Source: Burkholderiaceae bacterium (GTDB taxonomy: Bacteria; Pseudomonadota; Gammaproteobacteria; Burkholderiales; Burkholderiaceae_F). From it: a DNA stretch of 6,811 nt. The position numbers and the translations under genes are program-made. Shown here in pieces: positions 1 through 5,740 of the stretch. The stretch covers positions 1 through 6,811 of the forward strand of contig JACCSD010000192.1 of assembly GCA_013813185.1 (NCBI GenBank), given 5' to 3'. The notes under the pieces were generated by a model that was given only the letters and a program-made list of their open reading frames with translations, was not told the origin of the DNA and searched no databases. Position 1 is the first letter of the stretch, and every line of letters starts with the position of its first letter.

Positions 1-398
1 TCCTGGTGCGCCATCTCACGGCCGCGGAAACGCAGCGTGATTTTCGCTTTGTCACCCTCTTCCAGAAAACGCGTCAAATTTCGCATCTTCGTCAGGTAAT
101 CGTTTTCGTCCGTTTGCGGCCGAAACTTGACTTCCTTGATCTGAATCTGCTTCTGCTTGAGCTTCGCTTCGTGCGACTTCTTCTGCTCCTGATACTTGAA
201 CTTGCCGTAGTCCATCAAGCGACAGACTGGCGGCACGGCCGTAGGAGCAATTTCCACCAGATCGACCTGAGCTTCCTCGGCCATGCGGAGCGCGTCGGGC
301 AGCTTCACGACTCCCAGCGCATCGCCTTCGATTCCAGTCAGACGTATTTCAGGAGCACTGATTTCACCGTTGATCCGGTGCGAACGTTCTTGAGCGAT
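1..398 (-). CDS. infC: Translation initiation factor IF-3 (partial, C-terminus beyond left edge)
   Basis: IF-3 binds the 30S subunit, keeps it apart from 50S and checks the start codon and initiator tRNA in the P site. The 132 complete codons visible begin IAQERSHRINGEISAPEIRL, the classic IF-3 opening. They cover the N-terminal domain (roughly residues 1-75, including PPVCRLMDYGKFKYQEQKK), the lysine-rich linker helix (KLKQKQIQIKEVKFRP) and the beginning of the C-terminal domain (RFRGREMAHQ). About 40-50 residues should lie outside the window. The reading frame has no ATG, GTG or TTG at its head: the first plausible codon is ATC at 398-396, five bases after GAGG (407-404), and an in-frame TAA lies seven codons upstream. 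I chose ATC for that reason. The gene follows the thrS stop by 25 bases, so co-transcription is expected, with rpmI and rplT likely next outside the window. Confidence 0.97.
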   Translation of the reverse strand, partial: MAQERSHRINGEISAPEIRLTGIEGDALGVVKLPDALRMAEEAQVDLVEIAPTAVPPVCRLMDYGKFKYQEQKKSHEAKLKQKQIQIKEVKFRPQTDENDYLTKMRNLTRFLEEGDKAKITLRFRGREMAHQ

Positions 399-407
399 AT
401 TTACCTC
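396..407 (-). promoter_or_regulatory. infC ribosome binding site with rare AUC start codon
   Basis: Read on the minus strand, GAGG (407-404) is followed by TAAAT and then ATC (398-396), in frame with the IF-3 sequence. The only other weak in-frame candidate is ATT at 416-414, which lacks a Shine-Dalgarno sequence. In Escherichia coli infC starts with AUU, and IF-3 represses its own synthesis by rejecting that codon. AUC belongs to the same class of non-canonical start, so the same feedback is inferred here. Confidence 0.8.
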
Positions 408-423
408 ACCAAAAATTTAAAAA

Positions 424-2349
424 TCAAACCGCGCTTGCGACGTTGTGCCGTTGCTCGACGTCTAGTTTCAGACGTTGCGCAAACTCGGACAAGGGAATCA
501 CACCCAGGTCCGCGCCACCGCGGGCTCGCACGGATACCGTGTTCGCTTGCTTCTCCTTGTCGCCGACAACGAGAATGTAGGGGATTTTCTGCAGGCTAAG
601 GGCGCGGATCTTATAGTTGATCTTCTCATTGCGCAAATCGGATTCCGCCCTAAAGCCTTGTTTTTGCAGCGTTTGCGCAACGTCCTCCGCATATGCGGCC
701 TGATGCTCCGATATGCAAGCGACGACCACCTGCACCGGCGCGAGCCATGACGGCATCGCGCCCGCGTAGTTTTCAATCAGTATGCCAAGGAAGCGCTCCA
801 TCGACCCGATGATCACTCGGTGCAGCATCACCGGCGTCTTGCGGCTGTTGTCTTCGGCGACGTACTCGGCGCCCAGCCTCTCCGGCATCAAGAAATCGAG
901 TTGCATCGTGCCGCACTGCCACTCGCGTCCGATCGAGTCTTTAAGCCGGTAATCGATCTTTGGCCCGTAAAACGCGCCTTCGCCCGGCGCCATCTCGAAC
1001 TCGACCTGCGAGCGCCGCATCGCCTCAACCAATGCAGCTTCGGCCTTGTCCCAAATCGCGTCGGATCCGATTCGCACGGCAGGCCGTGTTGATACCTTGT
1101 AGAACACCTGCTCGACTCCGAAATCCCGATACACCTTCTGCAGCAGCGCCGTGTAGGCAACGCATTCATCGAGAATCTGATCTTCAGTGCAGAAGATGTG
1201 GCCGTCGTCCTGCGTAAAACCGCGCACTCGCATCAAGCCGTGCAGCGAACCCGACGACTCGTTGCGATGACACGCGCCGAACTCGCCGTAACGCAGCGGC
1301 AATTCGCGATAGCTGTGCAGATTGGCGTTGTAGATCTGAACATGTCCGGGGCAGTTCATCGGCTTTAGCGCGTAGTAACGATTCTCCGACTCTGTCGTGA
1401 ACATGTTTTCGCGGTACTTATCCCAGTGGCCCGACTTTTCCCATAGCGAGCGGTCGAGGATCTGCGGCGCCCTGACTTCGTGATAACCGTTGTCGCGATA
1501 CACCGCGCGCATGTATTGCTCGACCGCCTGCCAGATCACCCAGCCCTTCGGGTGCCAGAACACCAGGCCGGGGGCTTCTTCCTGAAAATGAAACAGGTCG
1601 AGCTCCTTGCCCAGTTTTCGATGGTCGCGCCGCTCGGCTTCTTCCAGCATCTTCAGGTACGCGTCCTGGTCTTCTTTCCTGCCCCAGGCTGTGCCGTAGA
1701 TACGCTGCAGTTGCTCGTTGGCCTGGTCGCCGCGCCAATACGCGCCGGCCACCTTCGTCAGCTTGAAGACTTTCAATTTGCCCGACGACGGTACGTGCGG
1801 ACCGCGGCACAGATCGATGAAGCCGCCTTCGCGATACAGAGAAATATCTTCGTTGGCCGGAATCGACGCGATAATTTCGGCCTTGTACTTCTCGCCGATC
1901 GATTCGAAAAATTTCACGGCGTCGTCGCGCTTCCAGACTTCGCGTACGACCGGTTCGTCCTTCTTCGCAAGCTCGGCCATTTTCTGCTCGATCGCCGCCA
2001 GATCTGCGGGCGTAAACGGCCGCTTGTAGGCGAAGTCGTAATAGAAACCGTTTTCGATCACCGGGCCGATCGTCACCTGCGCTTCCGGAAATAGCTCCTT
2101 GACCGCGTACGCGAGCAGATGCGCAGCGGAGTGCCGGATGACGTCGATGCCATCAGCGTCGCGTTCGGTGACGATCGCGACTTCGGCATCGCGATCGATC
2201 AGATGAGCGATATCAACCAGCTTGCCGTCAACCTTGGCCGCGATCGCAGCCTTGGCGAGGCCGTGGCCGATCGAAGACGCTACCTGCGCGGCCGTCACCG
2301 GCTGGTCGTAGTTTCGGCTTGAGCCATCGGGTAATCGAATCGAAATCAT
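424..2349 (-). CDS. thrS: Threonyl-tRNA synthetase
   Basis: Charges tRNA-Thr with threonine in the cytoplasm and removes mischarged serine. At 641 residues it matches the usual 640-645 of the family. Domains in order: TGS (about 1-61), then the editing domain with its HxxxH (H73, H77) and the C181/H185 pair in DLCRGPH. The class II catalytic core (about 245-535) follows, with motif 2 around FGACHRNESSG and the zinc ligands C333 (MNCPGH), H384 (DDGH) and H510 (MLHR). The C-terminal part (about 536-641) is the anticodon-binding domain. All catalytic and editing residues appear intact. The start is ATG at 2349 (MISIRLPDG), with GGAG at 2360-2357 seven bases before it. The frame stays open 13 codons further upstream, but that stretch runs through a terminator hairpin and has no ribosome site. 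Stop is TGA at 426-424. It heads the thrS-infC operon, downstream of tRNA-Val and a candidate threonine-responsive leader. Confidence 0.98.
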   Translation of the reverse strand: MISIRLPDGSSRNYDQPVTAAQVASSIGHGLAKAAIAAKVDGKLVDIAHLIDRDAEVAIVTERDADGIDVIRHSAAHLLAYAVKELFPEAQVTIGPVIENGFYYDFAYKRPFTPADLAAIEQKMAELAKKDEPVVREVWKRDDAVKFFESIGEKYKAEIIASIPANEDISLYREGGFIDLCRGPHVPSSGKLKVFKLTKVAGAYWRGDQANEQLQRIYGTAWGRKEDQDAYLKMLEEAERRDHRKLGKELDLFHFQEEAPGLVFWHPKGWVIWQAVEQYMRAVYRDNGYHEVRAPQILDRSLWEKSGHWDKYRENMFTTESENRYYALKPMNCPGHVQIYNANLHSYRELPLRYGEFGACHRNESSGSLHGLMRVRGFTQDDGHIFCTEDQILDECVAYTALLQKVYRDFGVEQVFYKVSTRPAVRIGSDAIWDKAEAALVEAMRRSQVEFEMAPGEGAFYGPKIDYRLKDSIGREWQCGTMQLDFLMPERLGAEYVAEDNSRKTPVMLHRVIIGSMERFLGILIENYAGAMPSWLAPVQVVVACISEHQAAYAEDVAQTLQKQGFRAESDLRNEKINYKIRALSLQKIPYILVVGDKEKQANTVSVRARGGADLGVIPLSEFAQRLKLDVEQRHNVASAV

Positions 2350-2364
2350 GTCGTTGCTCCAGTC

Positions 2365-2394
2365 AAAAAAAAGTGCGGCGAGCCGCACTTTTTT
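2365..2394 (-). terminator. Intrinsic terminator / candidate attenuator in the thrS leader
   Basis: On the minus strand, GTGCGGC (2388-2382) pairs with GCCGCAC (2379-2373). Six A's stand on the 5' side, and a run of eight T's (2372-2365) follows the hairpin. This is a strong Rho-independent terminator. It ends only 15 bases before the thrS ATG and four bases before its Shine-Dalgarno sequence. It could simply end the tRNA-Val transcript, but thrS would then need a promoter in the few bases left, and none is visible. Because a Thr-rich mini-ORF precedes it, a regulated attenuator is the better reading. The hairpin is nearly symmetrical, with six T's on the plus strand, but no plus-strand gene would use it. 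Confidence 0.85.
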
Positions 2395-2442
2395 CCGAAA
2401 GGCGAACTCGTCCCGTCATCAGGAGCCGGTAAACGTAGTTCG
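2373..2442 (-). promoter_or_regulatory. Candidate thrS attenuator: mutually exclusive RNA pairings
   Basis: Three competing pairings can be drawn in the minus-strand leader. Pairing 1:2 joins CGAACT (2442-2437) to AGTTCG (2408-2403), extended by CGT (2435-2433) with ACG (2411-2409) after a bulged A. Pairing 2:3 joins CGAGTT (2410-2405) to GGCTCG (2384-2379), six pairs of which two are G-U. Pairing 3:4 is the terminator stem (2388-2373). Segment 2 is shared by the first two and segment 3 by the last two. A ribosome stalled at the tandem Thr codons 5-6 would cover segment 1, freeing segment 2 to break the terminator and let thrS be transcribed. Pairing 2:3 is weak on paper; no folding program was used. 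Confidence 0.5.
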
Positions 2443-2451
2443 TAACGTCAT
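2419..2451 (-). CDS. Putative Thr-rich leader peptide of thrS (10 aa)
   Basis: A ten-codon ORF encoding MTLRTTFTGS, with threonine at codons 2, 5, 6 and 8, starts at ATG 2451 and ends with two TGA codons in a row (2421-2416). AGGAAGG (2464-2458) sits six bases upstream of the ATG, a good Shine-Dalgarno sequence. The ORF lies between tRNA-Val and the terminator that precedes thrS, where an attenuation leader peptide should be. Four threonines in ten codons, directly before the threonyl-tRNA synthetase gene, is unlikely by chance. Codons 4-5 (2442-2437) are complementary to a segment beyond the ORF, as in leader-peptide attenuators. No homologue search was possible, so translation and function are inferred. 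Confidence 0.65.
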   Translation of the reverse strand: MTLRTTFTGS

Positions 2452-2485
2452 CACTGACCTTCCTATTCGTCTCTGCTTGTGGGAC

Positions 2486-2562
2486 TGGTAGGCGCGATTG
2501 GACTCGAACCAACGACCCCCACCATGTCAAGGTGGTGCTCTAACCAGCTGAGCTACGCGCCT
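2486..2562 (-). tRNA. tRNA-Val (anticodon GAC)
   Basis: A 77-base tRNA with encoded CCA. The acceptor stem is AGGCGCG paired with CGCGCCT, followed by discriminator A and CCA (2488-2486). The D arm (TAGCTCAGCTGGTTAGAGC), the anticodon stem CCACC/GGTGG and the T arm GTTCGAGTCC are all regular. The anticodon GAC lies at 2528-2526 and reads GUC and GUU valine codons. It sits upstream of the thrS leader with no obvious promoter between them, so thrS transcripts may start at the tRNA promoter and be cut at the tRNA 3' end. Confidence 0.98.
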
Positions 2563-2571
2563 GGGCCGCGA

Positions 2572-2579
2572 AGTATATA
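2572..2579 (-). promoter_or_regulatory. Possible -10 region of the tRNA-Val/thrS promoter
   Basis: Reading the minus strand, TATATACT (2579-2572) lies about ten bases before the mature tRNA 5' end. It offers TATATA or TATACT as a -10 hexamer, in otherwise GC-rich sequence. The following bases CTTCGCGGCC are a GC-rich discriminator, typical of stable-RNA promoters under stringent control. I could not find a convincing -35: the best match, GTGACG (2607-2602), is more than 20 bases away, which is too far. Confidence 0.45.
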
Positions 2580-2600
2580 TCGGGCGTGCGTACCCGCGCT

Positions 2601-2651
2601 TCGTCACGCCGCCGTCACTGGCAATTCATGTGACCGTCACTCGTGCGACAT
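2601..2651 (+). promoter_or_regulatory. Candidate Pho-box array (five 11-bp-spaced heptamers) upstream of olsB
   Basis: Heptamers begin at 2601, 2612, 2623, 2634 and 2645: tcgtcac, ccgtcac, aattcat, ccgtcac, gcgacat. Each start is exactly 11 bp after the last, which is the 7+4 layout of the PhoB direct repeat (CTGTCAT consensus). Matches to that consensus are 4, 5, 4, 5 and 4 of 7, with the CA at positions 5-6 kept in all five. A weak -10, TAGGCT (2651-2656), starts ten bases after the fourth heptamer, as in PhoB-activated promoters that lack a -35. OlsB-dependent ornithine lipid synthesis is known to be PhoB-induced in Sinorhizobium meliloti. The spacers are GC-rich rather than AT-rich, so this remains a prediction. 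Confidence 0.6.
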
Positions 2652-2691
2652 AGGCTGCGCCCCGTCCAAGACAAGAAAAAGAGGTAACTGG

Positions 2692-3492
2692 ATGAAAGTC
2701 AGAGATCAGGCGCTCGCCGCTGCATCGATAGGTGTTGTGACTGAACCGCGACTGGCTGTCGCGATTGCGCGCAGCGCCGCCGATGTCGAGGATGCGCAAC
2801 GGCTGCGCTACAAGATATTCGCCGAGGAAATGGGCGCGCAGGTCGGCGACCGAGTCACGGGTCTGGACGCCGACGAGTTCGATCCGCACTGCGATCACTT
2901 AATCGTGCGTGACCAGGACTCGCTGCGCGTGGTGGGTACCTACCGCATTCTGCCGCCGCACGCGGCGCGCGCGCTTGGGCGGTTGTACTGCGCGAGCGAA
3001 TTCGATCTCACACGCCTTGCGCATCTCACACCGACCATGCTCGAGGTCGGCCGCGCGTGCGTCCATCGCGACTACCGGTCAGGGGCGACGATCCTGATGT
3101 TGTGGAGCGGACTGGCGCGGTACATGAAGGCCGGCGGCTACCGGCACTTGATTGGTTGCGCCAGTGTGCCGCTGGCCGATGGTGGACACGCCGCTTCTCG
3201 CATACGAATCGATCTGCAACGCTGGCTTACTGATCCCGAGTACCGCACGTTTCCGAAGTTGCCGTTTCCGTACGGCCGCATCGACCCCGCGGCGAGCTGC
3301 GAGATACCGCCCCTGATTCGCGGCTATCTGCGAGTGGGCGCGAGAGTGTGCGGAGAACCGGCGTGGGATCCCGATTTCAACAGCGCCGACTTCCTCGTCT
3401 GGTTATCGCTCGACAGCGTTGGCACCCGTTATGCGCGGCATTTCGAGCTGCTGGCGAACCATCCGGTCTGTACGTTGCCACTCGCCGCCTGA
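2692..3492 (+). CDS. olsB: L-ornithine N(alpha)-acyltransferase (ornithine lipid synthesis)
   Basis: Recognised as an OlsB-like GNAT-fold acyltransferase (Acetyltransf_5 type, often mis-named hemolysin-like). It transfers a 3-hydroxy fatty acyl group from acyl carrier protein to the alpha-amino group of ornithine, giving lyso-ornithine lipid. OlsA, not in this window, then adds the second acyl chain. Visible family features are RLRYKIFAEEMG (37-48), EVGRACVHRDYR (118-129) around the acyl-donor site, and the C-terminal block PPLIRGYLRVGARVCGEPAWD (206-226) followed by FNSADFLVWL. Length is 266 residues, fitting OlsB and too short for the fused OlsF. There is no signal peptide or membrane span. 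The start is ATG 2692, with GAGG (2681-2684) seven bases ahead; the frame is open to 2479 only because it runs through antisense tRNA-Val. It is preceded by the candidate Pho boxes and converges with relA. Confidence 0.9.
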   Translation: MKVRDQALAAASIGVVTEPRLAVAIARSAADVEDAQRLRYKIFAEEMGAQVGDRVTGLDADEFDPHCDHLIVRDQDSLRVVGTYRILPPHAARALGRLYCASEFDLTRLAHLTPTMLEVGRACVHRDYRSGATILMLWSGLARYMKAGGYRHLIGCASVPLADGGHAASRIRIDLQRWLTDPEYRTFPKLPFPYGRIDPAASCEIPPLIRGYLRVGARVCGEPAWDPDFNSADFLVWLSLDSVGTRYARHFELLANHPVCTLPLAA

Positions 3493-3506
3493 CCAAGTTC
3501 GGCGAA

Positions 3507-5687
3507 TCACCGACGCCGCGCTGAAAATACGTCCTTCACTTCCCGCACGGCAGTCAGTACGCGGCCAACATCCGAGGCCGCGCGAATTTCGACCGTAAAG
3601 AGCATCCGCGCCTCTCCGTTTGCGCTGCTCGAATTGACGCCGACGACGTTCAGCTTTTCGCGCGCATACACCTCGGACACATCGCGCAGCAAGCCGGGGC
3701 GATCCTGCGCCATCACAAGAAGCTCAACTGGATAAACGGCGTCCCGCTGCGTGCCCCACCCGACGTCGACCACACGCTCGGGCGCGCGCTCCAACAACGA
3801 CCTCAGATTCGAGCAGCTTCCACGATGGATCGACACGCCCTTGCCACGCGTGACGTAGCCGACGATTTCATCGGGCGGCGCGGGCCGGCAGCAGCGCGCG
3901 AGCTGCGTCAGCAGCGAATCGACGCCCACCACCAGCACCTGGCCTTTGCCCGCAGGCGCGGCGGGCACAGCAAGCGGTCTGCCGATCAGGGGCGGCGGGG
4001 TTGGTTCGATTTGAAGCGACGCCGGTACCAGCGCTTGCTCGATCGAACGGAAACTGAACTCGTCTTTGGTCGCTGCAGCCGCCAACTGATCGACGTTGCC
4101 AAACCCGAGCCGCTTCGCCAGGTCGTCGAGCTTTACCGCGGTCTTGCCGAGCCGCTGCATTTCTTTCTCGATCAGCTCACGGCCGGCCGCGATCGATTGC
4201 TCCAGCTCGAGAGCGTTGAACCATTGCCGCACCTTGGCACGCGAGCGTGCGCTCTTTAAAAATCCGAGGTCGGTGTTCAACCAATCGCGGCTCGGGCCGC
4301 CGGTCTTGGCGGAGATGATCTCGACGGTCTGCCCGTTTTTCAACGGCGTGTTCAGCGGAACGATGGCGCCGTCGACGCGCGCACCACGGCACCGATAACC
4401 GACTTCCGAATGGATGTGGAACGCGAAGTCGACCGGCGTGCCGCCGGCGGGCAGCTCGACCACGCGCGCCTGCGGCGTCAACACATACATGCGTCCGTCG
4501 CGGGCGGTGTCATCGGCAGAATCAGCTGCGGGCGCCAGTTCGACTTCATCGCGCCAGGCCAGCAATTGCCGCAACCATGCGACCCGCTGCGCGTCGCCAT
4601 CGTCCCGACCTTGCCCGCGCTGCCTGCCCGCGCCAGGTTTTTCGCCTTCCTTGTAGCGCCAGTGCGCCGCGAGCCCGAGCTCGGCCGAATCGTGCATCTG
4701 TCGCGTGCGAATCTGGATTTCGAGCGCGCGGCCGTGTTCGTCGGTGACGACTGTATGCAGCGACTGGTAACCGTTGGGCTTCGGGCGCGCGATGTAGTCG
4801 TCGTAATCGCCAGCAACGGCCGTCCACTCCTGATGAATCGACGACAACGCCTGATAACACTCCGGCATGCTGGTCACGATCACTCGCAGGCCACGCACGT
4901 CGCGCAACTCGTCAAAGGTCAGCCGCTTGCTACGCATCTTGTTGACGATGCTGTAAATATGCTTCGGGCGGCCGACAACTTCGGCGGCGATTCCGGCCTC
5001 TCTCAGGATTGCGCGCACGCGCTCGGTGGCCTGCTCGATGAAGTCCTGGCGTTCGACCCGTTTCTCGTCGAGCAGGCGCGCAACGTCCTTGTACGTTTCC
5101 GGCTCGAGAAAGCGGAAAGAAAGGTCTTCCAGCTCCCACTTCAATTGCCAGATGCCGAGGCGGTTCGCGAGCGGCGCGTACAGCCTCATAGTTTCGCGTG
5201 CGATCGGCTCGGGCCCGGCCTGCTTGCTCGCCGCGTAGTAACGCAGCGTTTGCAACCGGGACGCCAGACGCAGCAGGACGACGCGCAAATCGTTGGCCAT
5301 CGCCAGCAACATGCGGCGCAACGCTTCCGCCTGATCATCGGCGCCGTGCTTTTTTGTTCCGAGGTCGCCCTGCTTGCGCGTGAGCTCGGAAAGCTTCATC
5401 AACTGGCGCAGATCAGTGACCAGTTTCGCCACGTCGGCACCGAAGCGCGCGCGGAGCCACTCATCGGGGTCACGCAGCACGTCGTGGACGCCGAACAGGC
5501 ACGCCGCACACAGCAGATCGGTGTCGCCTCGCAGCGGCGCAACAATCTGCGCCGTTCCGCGTGCGTGCGCCAGAAACGCTTCACCGGTCGCGAGCGACTT
5601 GCCCTGATACAGCGGCTCGACCAGTGCCAGCGTGCGATCGAGATCGAGCGCAGCCGGCGCAAGTTGGTTGGAGTGCTCCACGTGCAT
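3507..5687 (-). CDS. relA: RelA-type (p)ppGpp synthetase
   Basis: Long RelA/SpoT-homologue enzyme, 726 residues, that makes (p)ppGpp from ATP and GTP/GDP when uncharged tRNA enters the ribosome. Domains in order: degenerate HD hydrolase (about 30-180), synthetase (about 210-350, with GRPKHIYSI at 239-247, the acidic motif DYDD at 294-297 and PKPNGYQSLHT), TGS (about 398-460), helical, CC/zinc-finger (C599, C600, H621, C625) and ACT (about 652-726, ending FSARRR). The acidic DYDD, where bifunctional Rel/SpoT have a basic RxKD, marks a RelA-type synthetase; Escherichia coli RelA has EFDD. In the hydrolase, H41, H68 and D69 remain, but LADRLHN has become LASRLQT (S143 for the metal-binding Asp) and the ED pair is RD. 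Hydrolysis is therefore probably lost. The only in-frame start is ATG 5687; a TGA lies six codons upstream. No Shine-Dalgarno sequence is seen. It is divergent from mtfA and convergent with olsB. Confidence 0.97.
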   Translation of the reverse strand: MHVEHSNQLAPAALDLDRTLALVEPLYQGKSLATGEAFLAHARGTAQIVAPLRGDTDLLCAACLFGVHDVLRDPDEWLRARFGADVAKLVTDLRQLMKLSELTRKQGDLGTKKHGADDQAEALRRMLLAMANDLRVVLLRLASRLQTLRYYAASKQAGPEPIARETMRLYAPLANRLGIWQLKWELEDLSFRFLEPETYKDVARLLDEKRVERQDFIEQATERVRAILREAGIAAEVVGRPKHIYSIVNKMRSKRLTFDELRDVRGLRVIVTSMPECYQALSSIHQEWTAVAGDYDDYIARPKPNGYQSLHTVVTDEHGRALEIQIRTRQMHDSAELGLAAHWRYKEGEKPGAGRQRGQGRDDGDAQRVAWLRQLLAWRDEVELAPAADSADDTARDGRMYVLTPQARVVELPAGGTPVDFAFHIHSEVGYRCRGARVDGAIVPLNTPLKNGQTVEIISAKTGGPSRDWLNTDLGFLKSARSRAKVRQWFNALELEQSIAAGRELIEKEMQRLGKTAVKLDDLAKRLGFGNVDQLAAAATKDEFSFRSIEQALVPASLQIEPTPPPLIGRPLAVPAAPAGKGQVLVVGVDSLLTQLARCCRPAPPDEIVGYVTRGKGVSIHRGSCSNLRSLLERAPERVVDVGWGTQRDAVYPVELLVMAQDRPGLLRDVSEVYAREKLNVVGVNSSSANGEARMLFTVEIRAASDVGRVLTAVREVKDVFSARRR

Positions 5688-5740
5688 GGCCGCAAGGATA
5701 AGCGCTCAGTGCAGCTCAATCGTTGCGGCACAATTCCACG
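5688..5740. promoter_or_regulatory. Compact divergent relA-mtfA intergenic region with inverted repeat
   Basis: Only 53 bases separate the relA and mtfA start codons, so both promoters must overlap each other or lie inside the opposite gene. The gap holds a perfect 7-bp inverted repeat, GCCGCAA (5689-5695) and TTGCGGC (5723-5729), and a direct repeat gctca (5704-5708 and 5714-5718). A poor -10-like TATCCT for relA lies on the minus strand (5701-5696), without a -35. No recognised regulator site was found. The repeat may be an operator or an RNA hairpin next to the relA start, or may be chance in GC-rich DNA. Confidence 0.35.

Noticed and set aside
1480..2094. Plus-strand ORF of 204 codons inside thrS
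   Set aside because: Antisense shadow of thrS, with no recognisable domain.
2350..2388. 13-codon upstream extension of thrS
   Set aside because: It is encoded by the terminator hairpin and T-run, has no ribosome site, and would make the protein longer than its family. ATG 2349 is preceded by GGAG.
2356..2426. GCTCC in the leader (2426-2422) pairing with GGAGC at the thrS ribosome site (2360-2356)
   Set aside because: A five-pair match is easily chance, and the strong terminator stem between them explains control better; noted only as a possible secondary effect.
2602..2607. GTGACG (minus strand) as a -35 box for tRNA-Val
   Set aside because: It lies more than 20 bases from the -10-like TATATACT, beyond normal sigma70 spacing, and overlaps the Pho-like array.
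2479..2691. N-terminal extension of the olsB frame back to 2479
   Set aside because: It would be translated from antisense tRNA-Val and across the promoter region; ATG 2692 has a proper GAGG site and begins the family-like sequence.
3500..3518. Hairpin CGGCG/CGCCG between the olsB and relA stops
   Set aside because: Only five pairs with a nine-base loop and no T-run on either side, so not supported as an intrinsic terminator for either convergent gene.
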